DNA of 64,000 nucleotides from Archangiaceae bacterium. Lineage in GTDB: Bacteria > Myxococcota > Myxococcia > Myxococcales > Myxococcaceae. Made by a program: the position numbers and the translations under genes. The stretch is taken from the NCBI GenBank assembly GCA_016714225.1, contig JADJNS010000010.1, positions 248,001-312,000 on the forward strand, given 5' to 3'. Below the pieces are notes generated by a model, which saw only the letters and a program-made list of their open reading frames with translations, did no database searches and was not told the origin of the DNA. Of this stretch, positions 20,538 through 29,551 are shown in pieces; position 1 is the first letter of the stretch; every line of letters starts with the position of its first letter.

Positions 20538-21908
20538 ATGCCTTTCCCCTCTGGTCGTAGCCCTGAAGAGTCCACGCTCCCCGAGCTGGTCGCGGCGGGT
20601 ACGCTCATTCCCGAGCCGGGCAGCTTCGCGGGGCGCTACCAGCTGCTCGACGTGGTGGCGCGGGGCGGGTCAGGCATCGTCTACCGCGCGCTCGAGGCCG
20701 GCTCGAACCTCATCGCCGCGGTGAAGGTGCTCAGCATTCCACCCGACGCGCGCGCCGAGGTGATGGAGCGCTTCGACCGTGAGCTGCGCGCGGTGCAGGC
20801 CATCAGCCACTCCCACGTGGTCGAGCTGCTCGACTTCGGCAAGGTGCAGGGCAGCGGAGAGCCGTACCTGGCGCTGGAGTGGCTCGAAGGCGTGCGGCTC
20901 GGGCAGCACATTCGCGACTCTGGCGCGCTCTCGCTGGAAGAGACCTGGGCCATCACCCGGCAGCTGTTGCTCGCGCTCACCGCGGTGCACGACGCCGGGT
21001 ACGTGCACCGCGACGTCTCGGCGAACAACGTGATGCTGACTCAAGTCGACGGCCGGTTGCACGTGAAGCTGATCGACTTCGGGCTGGTGAAGCCGCGCCC
21101 CGGTCACTACCAGGCGGTCACCCGGCCCGGCATGGTGGTGGGCACTCCGTCGGTGATGGCGCCCGAGCAGTTCGAGGCGCCGCGGGTCGACGAGCGCGCC
21201 GACCTCTACGCGGTGGGCGTGCTGCTGACCTTCATGCTCACCGGCAAGAACCCGCTGCAGGGCAAGACCATCGCCGAGGCGGGGCGCCTGCGTGCGCGCG
21301 AGCAGCGGCCCCACCGGCCCAGCGAAGACGTGGCGCTGCACCCCGCGGTCGACGCGGTGGTGACGCGCTGCCTCGAGCGCTCGCCCGAGAAGCGCTTTCC
21401 CAGCGCGGCGCACCTCGCCGCCGAGCTCGAGCGGGTGGTGCGCCACGCGCAGAGCAGCTCGCTGCGCACCCGCGCGCGCCACGTGGTGGCGATGTGCCTG
21501 AGGGCGCGCACCCCGTCGCCGCAGGCCGACCGCGCGCTCGACGAGATGGTGCGGCTGGCCGCGCTCGAAGGCGCCCAGCAGGCGATGAAGCTCGACGAGG
21601 GCGCGGCCCTGGCCATCTTCGACGCGCCGCTCGACGGCGACCTGGCGCTGATGATGCTCGCGCAGGCCACCGCGCTGATGGAGCGCCTCACCGCCCACGA
21701 GCCCCACGCCGACCTGGTGCTCACCCTGCACGCCGACACCGTGTTCCTGCGCCTCGACAACGCGCGGGTGATGGGCGGCCCGCTGCTCGACATGCTGCGC
21801 TGGCCGCTGCCCGAAGAGGGCTCGGTGTTCTGCTCGAAGCTCTTCGTGCAGCACCTGCCCATGCTCGCCGGGCGTGCCCGCTACGACGACGTTTTCCGGG
21901 TGGTGTGA
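20538..21908 (+). CDS. soluble Ser/Thr protein kinase
   Basis: 456 residues without a membrane segment. The kinase domain covers about 35-300: ARGGSG loop (residues 45-50), AAVKVL lysine, HRDVSANNVML (catalytic Asp kept, Lys at +2 replaced by Ser) and IDFGLVK. The C-terminal ~150 residues are helical, with no hydrophobic stretch and no recognised domain (ALDEMVRLAALEGAQQAM, LALMMLAQATALMERL). Cytoplasmic signalling is inferred. A PAS histidine kinase gene follows after about 70 bp on the same strand, so joint regulation is possible. Confidence 0.9.
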   Translation: MPFPSGRSPEESTLPELVAAGTLIPEPGSFAGRYQLLDVVARGGSGIVYRALEAGSNLIAAVKVLSIPPDARAEVMERFDRELRAVQAISHSHVVELLDFGKVQGSGEPYLALEWLEGVRLGQHIRDSGALSLEETWAITRQLLLALTAVHDAGYVHRDVSANNVMLTQVDGRLHVKLIDFGLVKPRPGHYQAVTRPGMVVGTPSVMAPEQFEAPRVDERADLYAVGVLLTFMLTGKNPLQGKTIAEAGRLRAREQRPHRPSEDVALHPAVDAVVTRCLERSPEKRFPSAAHLAAELERVVRHAQSSSLRTRARHVVAMCLRARTPSPQADRALDEMVRLAALEGAQQAMKLDEGAALAIFDAPLDGDLALMMLAQATALMERLTAHEPHADLVLTLHADTVFLRLDNARVMGGPLLDMLRWPLPEEGSVFCSKLFVQHLPMLAGRARYDDVFRVV

Positions 21909-21981
21909 GCGTTTCCCTGCGGAAACGAGGCGCCCGGCCGGTTGAAGCCGACTGAGAAGCGTGCTCTCTAAAGGTGGAATC

Positions 21982-23397
21982 GTGAACCAGCTGTTGCGTG
22001 CGGTGGCCGCTGCAGTCGACCGAACCCTCTGGTTGATCGACGCCGCGGGCCGGCAGGTCGAGCCAAGCGAGAGCTGGTGCGCGTTCACCGGGCAGTCGGC
22101 GGCGGCTGCCGCGGGCGCGGGCTGGCTCGACGCGATTCACCCCGACGAGCGCGCGGCAGTGTCTGCGCTGTGGCGCGAGGCGCGGCCCGCTCCGCTCGAG
22201 TGCCGCGTGCTGAGGCCCAACGGCAAGCACACCCGCGCGCAGCTCACCGCGGTCGAGGCCGACCCGGGCACCCGGGTCTGCGCGCTCTCCGAGGTCTGGG
22301 CCGATGCCACGGTGCGCCGCAGCGAAGAGCGGCTGCGGCTCGCCACCCAGGCCGCCAACGTCGCCATCTGGGAGTACGACTTCGTGGCGGGGCAGATGAC
22401 CCGCACCGACAACCACGACGCGCTCTACGGGCTGCCGCCGACCGGAGTGTGGACCTACGACGCCTTCACCAGCGCCACCCACCCCGACGACCGCGGGGCC
22501 GCGAACCAGGCGGTGCAGACCTCGGTGGTGCCGGGCGGCCCCGACCACTACGCGATGGACTTTCGGGTGGTGTGGCCCGATGGCGCGGTGCACTGGCTCG
22601 CCTGCACCGGCGACGTGGTGCGGCGCGATCGCGAGGGCAGGGCCGAGCTGGTGCGCGGCACGCTCACCGACGTCACGCGGCTGAAGGCGGTCGAGGCCGA
22701 GCTGCGCGAGGCGATTCGGGTGCGCGACGACTTTCTCCAGGTCGCCAGCCACGAGCTCAACACGCCGCTCACTCCGCTCGGGCTCAAGCTCGAGCGCCTC
22801 AAACGCCGCGGCCCGAGCGGGTCGGTCGAAGAGTTTCAGCGCGACCTCGAGGTGGCGCGCAGCCAGTTCCACCGCATCAGCGCGCTGGTGAACGAGCTGC
22901 TCGACGTGACCCGCATGGCCGAGGGCCGCCTCGAGCTCTCGCGAACCGGGGTCGAGCTGGGCGCGCTGGTGCGCCGCGTCGCCGAGGCGTTGGCTGGCCA
23001 GCACGGGGTGGTCATCTCGGTCGAGGGAGAGCCCGAGCTGTGGTGCGACGGCGACGCGGTGCGGGTCGAGCAGATTCTCGAGAACCTGCTCAGCAACGCG
23101 CTCAAGTACGGGCGCGGCCACCCGGTGCAGGTGGTGCTCGGCCGCGAGGCGGGGCTGGCCTCGGTGCAGGTCATCGACCGCGGCATCGGCATCGAGCCCG
23201 ACGCGCTCGAGCGCATCTTCCAGAAGTTCGAGCGCGCCCCGTCGGCGCGCAACATCTCGGGGCTCGGCCTGGGCCTCTACATCGTCAAGCAGCTGGTCGA
23301 GCAGCACCGCGGTCAGGTGCGGGTGCAGAGCCGGCTCGGAGAAGGGTCGACCTTCACCGTGCTGCTGCCTCAGGCCGCCGGCGCCACCGCCGAGTAG
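21982..23397 (+). CDS. soluble PAS-domain sensor histidine kinase
   Basis: Two PAS-like domains (about 20-110 and 120-240, numbered from the GTG at 21961) precede a HisKA/HATPase core. The phosphorylated His lies in VASHELNTPLTPL (H264), the N box is NLLSNALKYG, G1 is DRGIGIEPD and G2 is GLGLGLYIV. No transmembrane helix, so it senses a cytoplasmic signal. GTG at 21982 (VNQLLRAV) is preferred over GTG 21961 because AGGTGG stands eight bases before it. No response regulator gene is adjacent, so the partner lies elsewhere. Confidence 0.88.
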   Translation: MNQLLRAVAAAVDRTLWLIDAAGRQVEPSESWCAFTGQSAAAAAGAGWLDAIHPDERAAVSALWREARPAPLECRVLRPNGKHTRAQLTAVEADPGTRVCALSEVWADATVRRSEERLRLATQAANVAIWEYDFVAGQMTRTDNHDALYGLPPTGVWTYDAFTSATHPDDRGAANQAVQTSVVPGGPDHYAMDFRVVWPDGAVHWLACTGDVVRRDREGRAELVRGTLTDVTRLKAVEAELREAIRVRDDFLQVASHELNTPLTPLGLKLERLKRRGPSGSVEEFQRDLEVARSQFHRISALVNELLDVTRMAEGRLELSRTGVELGALVRRVAEALAGQHGVVISVEGEPELWCDGDAVRVEQILENLLSNALKYGRGHPVQVVLGREAGLASVQVIDRGIGIEPDALERIFQKFERAPSARNISGLGLGLYIVKQLVEQHRGQVRVQSRLGEGSTFTVLLPQAAGATAE

Positions 23398-23696
23398 TCC
23401 AGGGGGTTCGCGTGCGGGCCAGGCGATGCGGCGCGCGGCAGGCGCCCTCTCGAGGCGGGTGACCCGCCCGGAGCCTTTCGAGCTCGCAGGCGGCGTGAAG
23501 GCGTCGCTGGTGAATCCTCGCCCCGTCCCCCTTGACCCGCGCATCGAGGGGGGCTGGAACAGGAGCGGCAGAGCGGGCGCAGCAAGGGGCTCATCGAGCG
23601 AGGAGGGACCTGCGCACGCGTGCATTCGCAGCCCATGGGCTCGGCCCACCCGGGCGGCGCGTCAGGCTCAGGCGCGGTTCCCCCGCCGCGCGAAGC
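23398..23696. other. intergenic stretch between convergent genes
   Basis: About 300 bp separate the stop codons of the histidine kinase and the methyltransferase. The only structure noticed is a short perfect hairpin, GGCGGGT (23454-23460) with ACCCGCC (23462-23468), without a T-run. Open frames here are short and look non-coding. Nothing else seen. Confidence 0.4.
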
Positions 23697-24401
23697 TCAC
23701 CAGGGCTTGTCGACCACCGCGAGCAGTGACGTGCCCAGCGGCGCCAGCTTTCGCGCCTCGAGCGACAGGCGCCCCAGCGCGGTGAGCGTCTTGTTCACCG
23801 GCCCCGGCAGCACGGGAAACTCGGCGCCCTCGGCGGTCTGGTTGCGCAGCGCACGAACCACTCCTGCCGGCAGCATCTCGGGAAAGAGATACGTCAGCTC
23901 CCGCACCACGAACGGCTGTGACGCGAGCACCTGGCGCAGCGAGCGCTTGTCGTAGCGGCGCTGATGCCCGAGCTTGACGTCCCAGTCGCTCCACAGCGCC
24001 TTGAGCGCCGGCACGGTGATGATGAGCCGCGCGCCCGCCGGCATGCGCGCGTACAGCCCGGCCACGAAGCTGTAGTCGTCGCCCTGGTGCTCGAGCACGT
24101 CGAGCAGGGTGACCACGTCGACGTCGCGCCAGTGCTCTTGCGCCGACGCGTCGCGCTCGGGCCCATACCGCTGCGTCAACGACTCGCGCAGCGACTCGAG
24201 CGGCTCGACGAAGTGGTAGGCGACCTCGGGGCGCTCTTCGCGCAGGTACTCTCCCAGCAGGCCGGCACCCGCGCCGACGTCGAGCAGCGCAAAAGGGCGG
24301 TCGGGAAACCAGCGCTTCACCGCCGCCCAGCGCAGCCGGTGCCAGAAGAAGTCTTTCGACTGCTCGAGCTGCGCGAGCAGGTGGGTCTCGAGGGAGCTCA
24401 T
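23697..24401 (-). CDS. class I SAM-dependent methyltransferase
   Basis: 234 residues. Motif I, ALLDVGAGAGLLGEYL (about 38-53), gives the S-adenosylmethionine-binding loop; motif II-like VEPLESL and VDVVTLLDVLEH (post I/II region) follow, as in the Methyltransf_11/23 family. The segment QRRYDKRSLRQVL is typical of methyltransferases next to glycosyltransferases in polysaccharide or lipid-glycan loci. Its ATG overlaps the stop of the glycosyltransferase gene by 4 bp (ATGA), so both are translated from one message. Substrate unknown. Confidence 0.85.
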   Translation of the reverse strand: MSSLETHLLAQLEQSKDFFWHRLRWAAVKRWFPDRPFALLDVGAGAGLLGEYLREERPEVAYHFVEPLESLRESLTQRYGPERDASAQEHWRDVDVVTLLDVLEHQGDDYSFVAGLYARMPAGARLIITVPALKALWSDWDVKLGHQRRYDKRSLRQVLASQPFVVRELTYLFPEMLPAGVVRALRNQTAEGAEFPVLPGPVNKTLTALGRLSLEARKLAPLGTSLLAVVDKPW

Positions 24402-25315
24402 GGCGAGCGCTGCTCCAGGCCGCGAAACGACTGCCCCTGCGCGTGCGAGAACACCGTGAACAGCACCACGAAGTTGCCCAGCGACATCGCGCTCAGCACC
24501 AGCGTCAGCACCGAGAGGTACATCGCCCAGTCGGGGAAGGGGCCCAGGCCCAGCCGCGGCAGCACCACCAGCGCCAGCACCGCGGCGGCGCTCGACGCGA
24601 AGCCGACCAGAAAGCCGATCAGCGCGCGCACCGCGATGCGGTCGGTGAACGGCATCATCATGCGCAGGCCGTGGGTGACCAGCTTCAAGAAGCTCATGCG
24701 CGACTGGCCCGCGTAGCGGGTGCCGCGCTCGCACGGCACCTGCTGCACCTTGACGTTGAGGCTGATCAAGCTCGACGAGTAGCAGTTGTCGAAGTGGGGG
24801 TGAAAGAGCACGTGCTTCGCCAACCAGCCGCGGTAGGCGGCGAAGTTGCCGGTGCGAATGCTGACCCCGGTGAGCAGGCCGAACACCAGCTTGAACACTG
24901 CGTACATCGCCTTGAACAGCGGCGTCTCGCGGCGCTTGGTGCGCCAGGCGAGGCACGCGAGGCGGGTGTCGTCGGGGTGCTCGCGCAGCGGAGCGAGCAG
25001 GCGGGGAATGTCTTCGGGCCGGTCTTCACCGTCCGAGTCGAGGGTGATGACGTAGTCGTCGTCGCGCAGCTCGGAGGCGAGCGAGCGCAGGCCGAACACC
25101 AGCGCGCGCTGGTGACCCAGGTTGAAGGGCGGGGTGAGCACCCGGGTGTCGGTGAGCGCCGAGAGCTGCTTCACCTCGGCGTCGGCGCCGCCGGTGTCGT
25201 CGATGACCACGAACAGCAGCGGGTCGAAGCCCGTCACCTGCTCGAGAATGCGCCGCCGCAGCTCGAGAAACGAGGCGGTGTCGAGAAATGACGGCGTGAC
25301 CACGAACAGGCGCAT
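24398..25315 (-). CDS. membrane-bound family 2 glycosyltransferase
   Basis: 305 residues. GT-A features: LFVVTPSFLD start, VVIDDTGGAD, NLGHQRALVFGL and the metal-binding TLDSDGEDRPEDIP. Two C-terminal transmembrane helices (about 230-255 and 262-290) put the enzyme on the inner membrane, as in polyprenyl-phosphate glycosyltransferases such as DPM1/GtrB types. It is the first gene of a two-gene operon with the methyltransferase, to which it is coupled by ATGA. A joint role in making a modified envelope sugar is inferred. Confidence 0.88.
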   Translation of the reverse strand: MRLFVVTPSFLDTASFLELRRRILEQVTGFDPLLFVVIDDTGGADAEVKQLSALTDTRVLTPPFNLGHQRALVFGLRSLASELRDDDYVITLDSDGEDRPEDIPRLLAPLREHPDDTRLACLAWRTKRRETPLFKAMYAVFKLVFGLLTGVSIRTGNFAAYRGWLAKHVLFHPHFDNCYSSSLISLNVKVQQVPCERGTRYAGQSRMSFLKLVTHGLRMMMPFTDRIAVRALIGFLVGFASSAAAVLALVVLPRLGLGPFPDWAMYLSVLTLVLSAMSLGNFVVLFTVFSHAQGQSFRGLEQRSP

Positions 25316-25426
25316 GCGCTGGCCGCACCTATGTCAGAGATGCGACGGGGGTGCAGCAACGGTGCGAGAGAAGCCGGTCACCCTCAACACATCGACAGCC
25401 GGGCAAAATTCGTTTCACCCGCCGGC

Positions 25427-26305
25427 TCACTTCGCCCGCGGGGGCTTCTTCGCCATCTCGGGCACGCCGAGCTTCTCGCACCAGGCCTCCCACTGGGGCG
25501 AGGGCCCGCGGTAGCGCAGCGCCTCGACGTCTTCGGGAAGCTCGGCGTCGGTGCGCAGCGTCGCCAGCTTCTTGTAGAGCAGCGCCGCGTCGCGGTTCTT
25601 GTCGAGCGCATCGGCGAGGCGGTCGGCGCCGCGCGGCTTCACCTTCCAGTCGTGCGGAAAGCGCGGAATCGCCTCGACGTGCCGGTACTCCGACAGCACC
25701 GCCGCCGCCGACTTCTCGCCCCAGCCGTCGATGCCCGGAATTCCGTCAGAGGTGTCGCCGATCAGCGCCAGGTAGTCGGGAATGCTCTCGGGCAGCACGC
25801 CGCGGTCGGTCTTCACCGTCTCGGCGGTGATGGTGCGCTGCCGCATGCGGTCGTGCTGCACCACCTTGGGCCACGCCAGGCACTGGTTCATGTCTTTGTC
25901 GGGCGTCATCAGCCGCACCTGCTCGACCTCTTGCAGCGCGCCGTAGCGCAGCGCTCCCGATGCCAGCGCGTCGTCGGCCTCGAGCTCGTTCATCGACCAC
26001 ACCTGCAGCCCCAGCGCGGCCACCGCCTCTTCCACCGTGTCGAACTGGGCCCGCAGCGCCGGGTCGATGCCCTCGTCGGTCTTGTACCCGTCGAACAGCG
26101 CGTTGCGAAACGAGACGATGGGGTTGTCGAACGCCACCCCCACGTGGGTCACCTTCTCGTTCGGGTCCCACATCATGTTGATGAGCGACTGCACCACGCC
26201 CACGGTGGCCTTCGCGTCCCACCCTGCCGGGGCGCGATGAGAAGGGCGCTTGCTGTAGTGCGCGCGGAACAGCTCGTACGTGCCGTCGACCAGGTGGACC
26301 CACAT
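25427..26305 (-). CDS. stand-alone 5'-3' exonuclease (FEN/PolA N-domain family)
   Basis: 292 residues. All acidic metal ligands of the family are visible: HLVDGTYELFR (D7), GVAFD (D60), ELEADDALA (E109, D111, D112), TPDKDMNQ (D136, D138) and GDTSDGIPG (D184, D187), then the helix-hairpin-helix IDGWGEKSAAAVL. It should remove RNA primers or flaps from DNA. The ATG at 26303-26305 was chosen; upstream frame residues look like antisense of the divergent small gene. It contrasts with the degenerate nuclease part of the polymerase I paralogue at 6726-9278. Confidence 0.93.
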   Translation of the reverse strand: MWVHLVDGTYELFRAHYSKRPSHRAPAGWDAKATVGVVQSLINMMWDPNEKVTHVGVAFDNPIVSFRNALFDGYKTDEGIDPALRAQFDTVEEAVAALGLQVWSMNELEADDALASGALRYGALQEVEQVRLMTPDKDMNQCLAWPKVVQHDRMRQRTITAETVKTDRGVLPESIPDYLALIGDTSDGIPGIDGWGEKSAAAVLSEYRHVEAIPRFPHDWKVKPRGADRLADALDKNRDAALLYKKLATLRTDAELPEDVEALRYRGPSPQWEAWCEKLGVPEMAKKPPRAK

Positions 26306-26332
26306 GGGCACGCGGTATAAGACAGCTCGCCG

Positions 26333-26521
26333 ATGACGCTCGACGAGTTCAAGAAAAAGGTCGACGACTACCTGACCAACAACGTCACCGCGATGCTCGG
26401 CAACATCAAGCTGACCTCGAACGAGCGCGCCGACCTGAAGGTCGACCTCGCCACGCTCGACGCGCCGTCCCAGCAGGCGGCCACCGCGTACCTCAAGTCG
26501 AAGGGCATCGCGCAGCTCTGA
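26333..26521 (+). CDS. small hypothetical protein
   Basis: 62 residues, divergent from the exonuclease gene with only 27 bp between start codons. The sequence (MTLDEFKKKVDDYLTNNVTA...) is an amphipathic, charged, probably three-helix protein without cysteines or signal peptide. Codon usage matches its neighbours and the product is well balanced, which supports real translation. Function unknown. Its stop codon touches the beginning of the metallopeptidase reading frame, suggesting coupling. Confidence 0.65.
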   Translation: MTLDEFKKKVDDYLTNNVTAMLGNIKLTSNERADLKVDLATLDAPSQQAATAYLKSKGIAQL

Positions 26522-26544
26522 GCCCCGCGCTCCTCGCCCTGCTC

Positions 26545-27804
26545 GTGGCCGCCGCACCGCTCGCGTACCGGGTGGTGGCTTCGAAGGGCGCCGAGGTGCT
26601 CGACGTCGAAGTGCGCGGCGCCACCGTGCCGCTCACCCTCGACGCGCCGGCGCTGCCCTACGCCACCGTCACCTCCGACGGCGGCACTGCGTTTCGCTAC
26701 CGCTTCCGCCTCGGCGACGCCGCCCGCGAGCTCGACAGCCGCAAGTGGGCCTTCGCCGATGGAGACGGCCTCTACGCCGCGCCGTCGACCTGGCTGATGC
26801 GGCCCGACACGGTCGCGCCGGGCGACCGCTTCACCCTCGAGGTGCTCACCGAGCCGGGCACCTCGTTCGTCACCGGCCTGCACCGCGCCTCGCCCGACGC
26901 GGGCACCTACGAGGGCCCGGTCTGGGCGCTGGGCGACGCGCCGTGGTCGGGCTTCGCGCCGTTCACCTTGCTCCGCGACGAGCTCACGGGGGCGGTGGTG
27001 GAGACCGCCATCGCCAAGGGCAAGCTGACCCTCACTCCCGAGCAGGTGCGCGCCTGGGTGCGCCGCTCGGTGGCGCTGGTGGGGGCGTACTACGGCCGCT
27101 TCCCGGTGCCGCGGGTGGCGGTGATGGTGCTGCCCTGCAAGGGCGACGGCATCTGCTTCGGCACCGCGATGGGCAACGGCGGGGCCGCGGTGCTGGTGTG
27201 GCTGGGCGCCGACGCCGACGTCGACACGGTGATGAAGCACGACTGGGTCTTGCCCCACGAGCTCACCCACTTCGCGCTGCCCAACCTGTCGCCGCGCTAC
27301 AGCTGGCTGGAAGAGGGCGCCGCCACCTACGTCGAGCCGGTCGTTCGCACCCGGCGCGGTGAGCTCAGCGTCGACGCGTTCTGGCGGCAGATGCTCGAGA
27401 AGCTGCCGCTGGGGCTGCCCGAGAAGGGCGACCGCGGCCTCGACCGCACTCCCACCTGGGGCCGCACCTACTGGGGTGGAGCGCTCTTTCTCTTCGTCGC
27501 CGACGTCGAGCTGCGCAAGAAGGGCTCGAGCCTCGACGCCGCGCTCAAGGGCATCGTGGCGGCCGGCGGCACGCAAGAGGTGCGGTGGGAGCTCGAGCAG
27601 ACCCTCGCGGCCGGCGACGCCGCCACCCGCACCCACGTGCTCACCGCGCTGCACCAGAAGCTCGGCGCCGCGCCGGGCGACGTCGACCTGCCAGCGCTGT
27701 TCAAGCAGCTCGGGGTGGCCCTGGTCGATGGCCAGGTGCGGTACGACGAGCGCGCGCCGCTGGCGAAGCTGCGTCGAGAGCTGGTCGCGCCCGAGCCGAA
27801 GTGA
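26545..27804 (+). CDS. exported zinc metallopeptidase, HExxH type
   Basis: About 419 residues. The zinc site is PHELTHF, followed about 20 residues later by YSWLEEGAATYVEP, where the Glu is the third ligand; this is the gluzincin arrangement of M1/M61-like peptidases. The N-terminus carries most of a signal peptide. The hydrophobic core (LLALLVAAAPLA) extends upstream of the first GTG at 26545, yet no ATG, GTG or TTG lies in frame before it. A CTG at 26518, overlapping the stop of the preceding small gene, would give a complete signal peptide. The start is therefore uncertain. Periplasmic or secreted peptidase inferred. Confidence 0.8.
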   Translation: MAAAPLAYRVVASKGAEVLDVEVRGATVPLTLDAPALPYATVTSDGGTAFRYRFRLGDAARELDSRKWAFADGDGLYAAPSTWLMRPDTVAPGDRFTLEVLTEPGTSFVTGLHRASPDAGTYEGPVWALGDAPWSGFAPFTLLRDELTGAVVETAIAKGKLTLTPEQVRAWVRRSVALVGAYYGRFPVPRVAVMVLPCKGDGICFGTAMGNGGAAVLVWLGADADVDTVMKHDWVLPHELTHFALPNLSPRYSWLEEGAATYVEPVVRTRRGELSVDAFWRQMLEKLPLGLPEKGDRGLDRTPTWGRTYWGGALFLFVADVELRKKGSSLDAALKGIVAAGGTQEVRWELEQTLAAGDAATRTHVLTALHQKLGAAPGDVDLPALFKQLGVALVDGQVRYDERAPLAKLRRELVAPEPK

Positions 27805-27861
27805 CCGCCCACAACACCCTTCGCCGCTGAGCCGTCGCTGCGGGTCTCGCGCCGGCCTTAA

Positions 27862-28222
27862 ATGACCGCCGCGACACTGCTGGTGCTGCTGGCGCACGTC
27901 GACCTGGCGCTCACCCTCGACACCGCGGCGCTGGGTGACGGTCGACCCGTGGTGGTGGTTGTCGGTGCGAGCGGCACTCTACGAAGGAGACCCGGTGGTG
28001 GGGCATTTCGACCTGCGGCGAGACGAAGGTGCACTGGGTGTGGCGGGAGTGGTGCTCAAGCACCTGTTCGGCACGCGGCACGGCGGCGTCACCAGCGCGG
28101 GTGGGTGGGTGCACACCGACGGGCGGTGGGGCCTGATGCTGCAGAACGACGAGCTCGAGCTGTACGAGATCAACGGCGCCACCTCGTTATGGTGTGGCCT
28201 GCGGTTGAAATTGAAGGTCTGA
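27862..28222 (+). CDS. small exported protein, probably split by a frameshift
   Basis: From ATG 27862 one frame encodes a signal peptide and the start of a mature protein (MTAATLLVLLAHVDLALTLD). Near 27935 coding character moves to the next frame, which continues with WWWLSVRAALYEGDPVVGHF and reaches a stop at 28220-28222. Read together they give about 120 residues of a plausible exported beta-rich protein. Read alone, the second part starts at GTG 27935. Either a base was lost or gained near 27930-27960, or these are two small frames. I do not recognise the family. Confidence 0.45.
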
Positions 28223-28301
28223 GGAACATTCCCCCCATAGGAAAGTTTACCCACCGGTAACGCCGCGCTAGGTTCCGGCCGGCTGCTTGCACTTTCACGC
28301 T

Positions 28302-28305
28302 AGGA
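28302..28305 (+). promoter_or_regulatory. Shine-Dalgarno deciding the mreB start
   Basis: AGGA at 28302-28305 lies seven bases before the ATG at 28313 and only one base before the ATG at 28307. The second ATG is therefore the real start, giving the MFDWLHTL terminus typical of MreB. Confidence 0.7.
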
Positions 28306-28312
28306 AATGACG

Positions 28313-29347
<1,035 letters not shown>

Positions 29348-29374
29348 TTCGGGGTTCTGCGCTTACGAGGCCGA

Positions 29375-29529
29375 GCAGGGTGAGCTCGTCGAACCCTGCC
29401 ATCGCTCACCGAAGGCTGAAGCGCAGATACTCCGTCGTAGAGGTGCGCGCGCTCTGCTGCTTGGTGCCGGGAGTATGCCGCGCTGGGTCTTCGCTGCGGC
29501 GACAGCAGGGTTCGACGAGCTCACCCTGC
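29375..29529. repeat. 155-bp REP-like inverted-repeat element
   Basis: Two perfect 25-base arms in opposite orientation, 29375-29399 and 29505-29529 (core TGAGCTCGTCGAACCCTG and its complement), enclose 105 bp. Matching continues imperfectly inside the arms: ATACTCC on one side pairs with GGAGTAT on the other. It sits between the stop codons of mreB and a convergent kinase, the usual site of extragenic palindromes. The core resembles the widespread class of bacterial repeats containing GAGC-TGTCGAA motifs. It may terminate both transcripts. Confidence 0.75.
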
Positions 29530-29551
29530 GCGGTGTCGGTTCAGGCCCCGC

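Noticed and set aside
28200..28300. Riboswitch or leader peptide before mreB
   Set aside because: The gap is only about 90 bp with one imperfect dyad; no known riboswitch core could be recognised.
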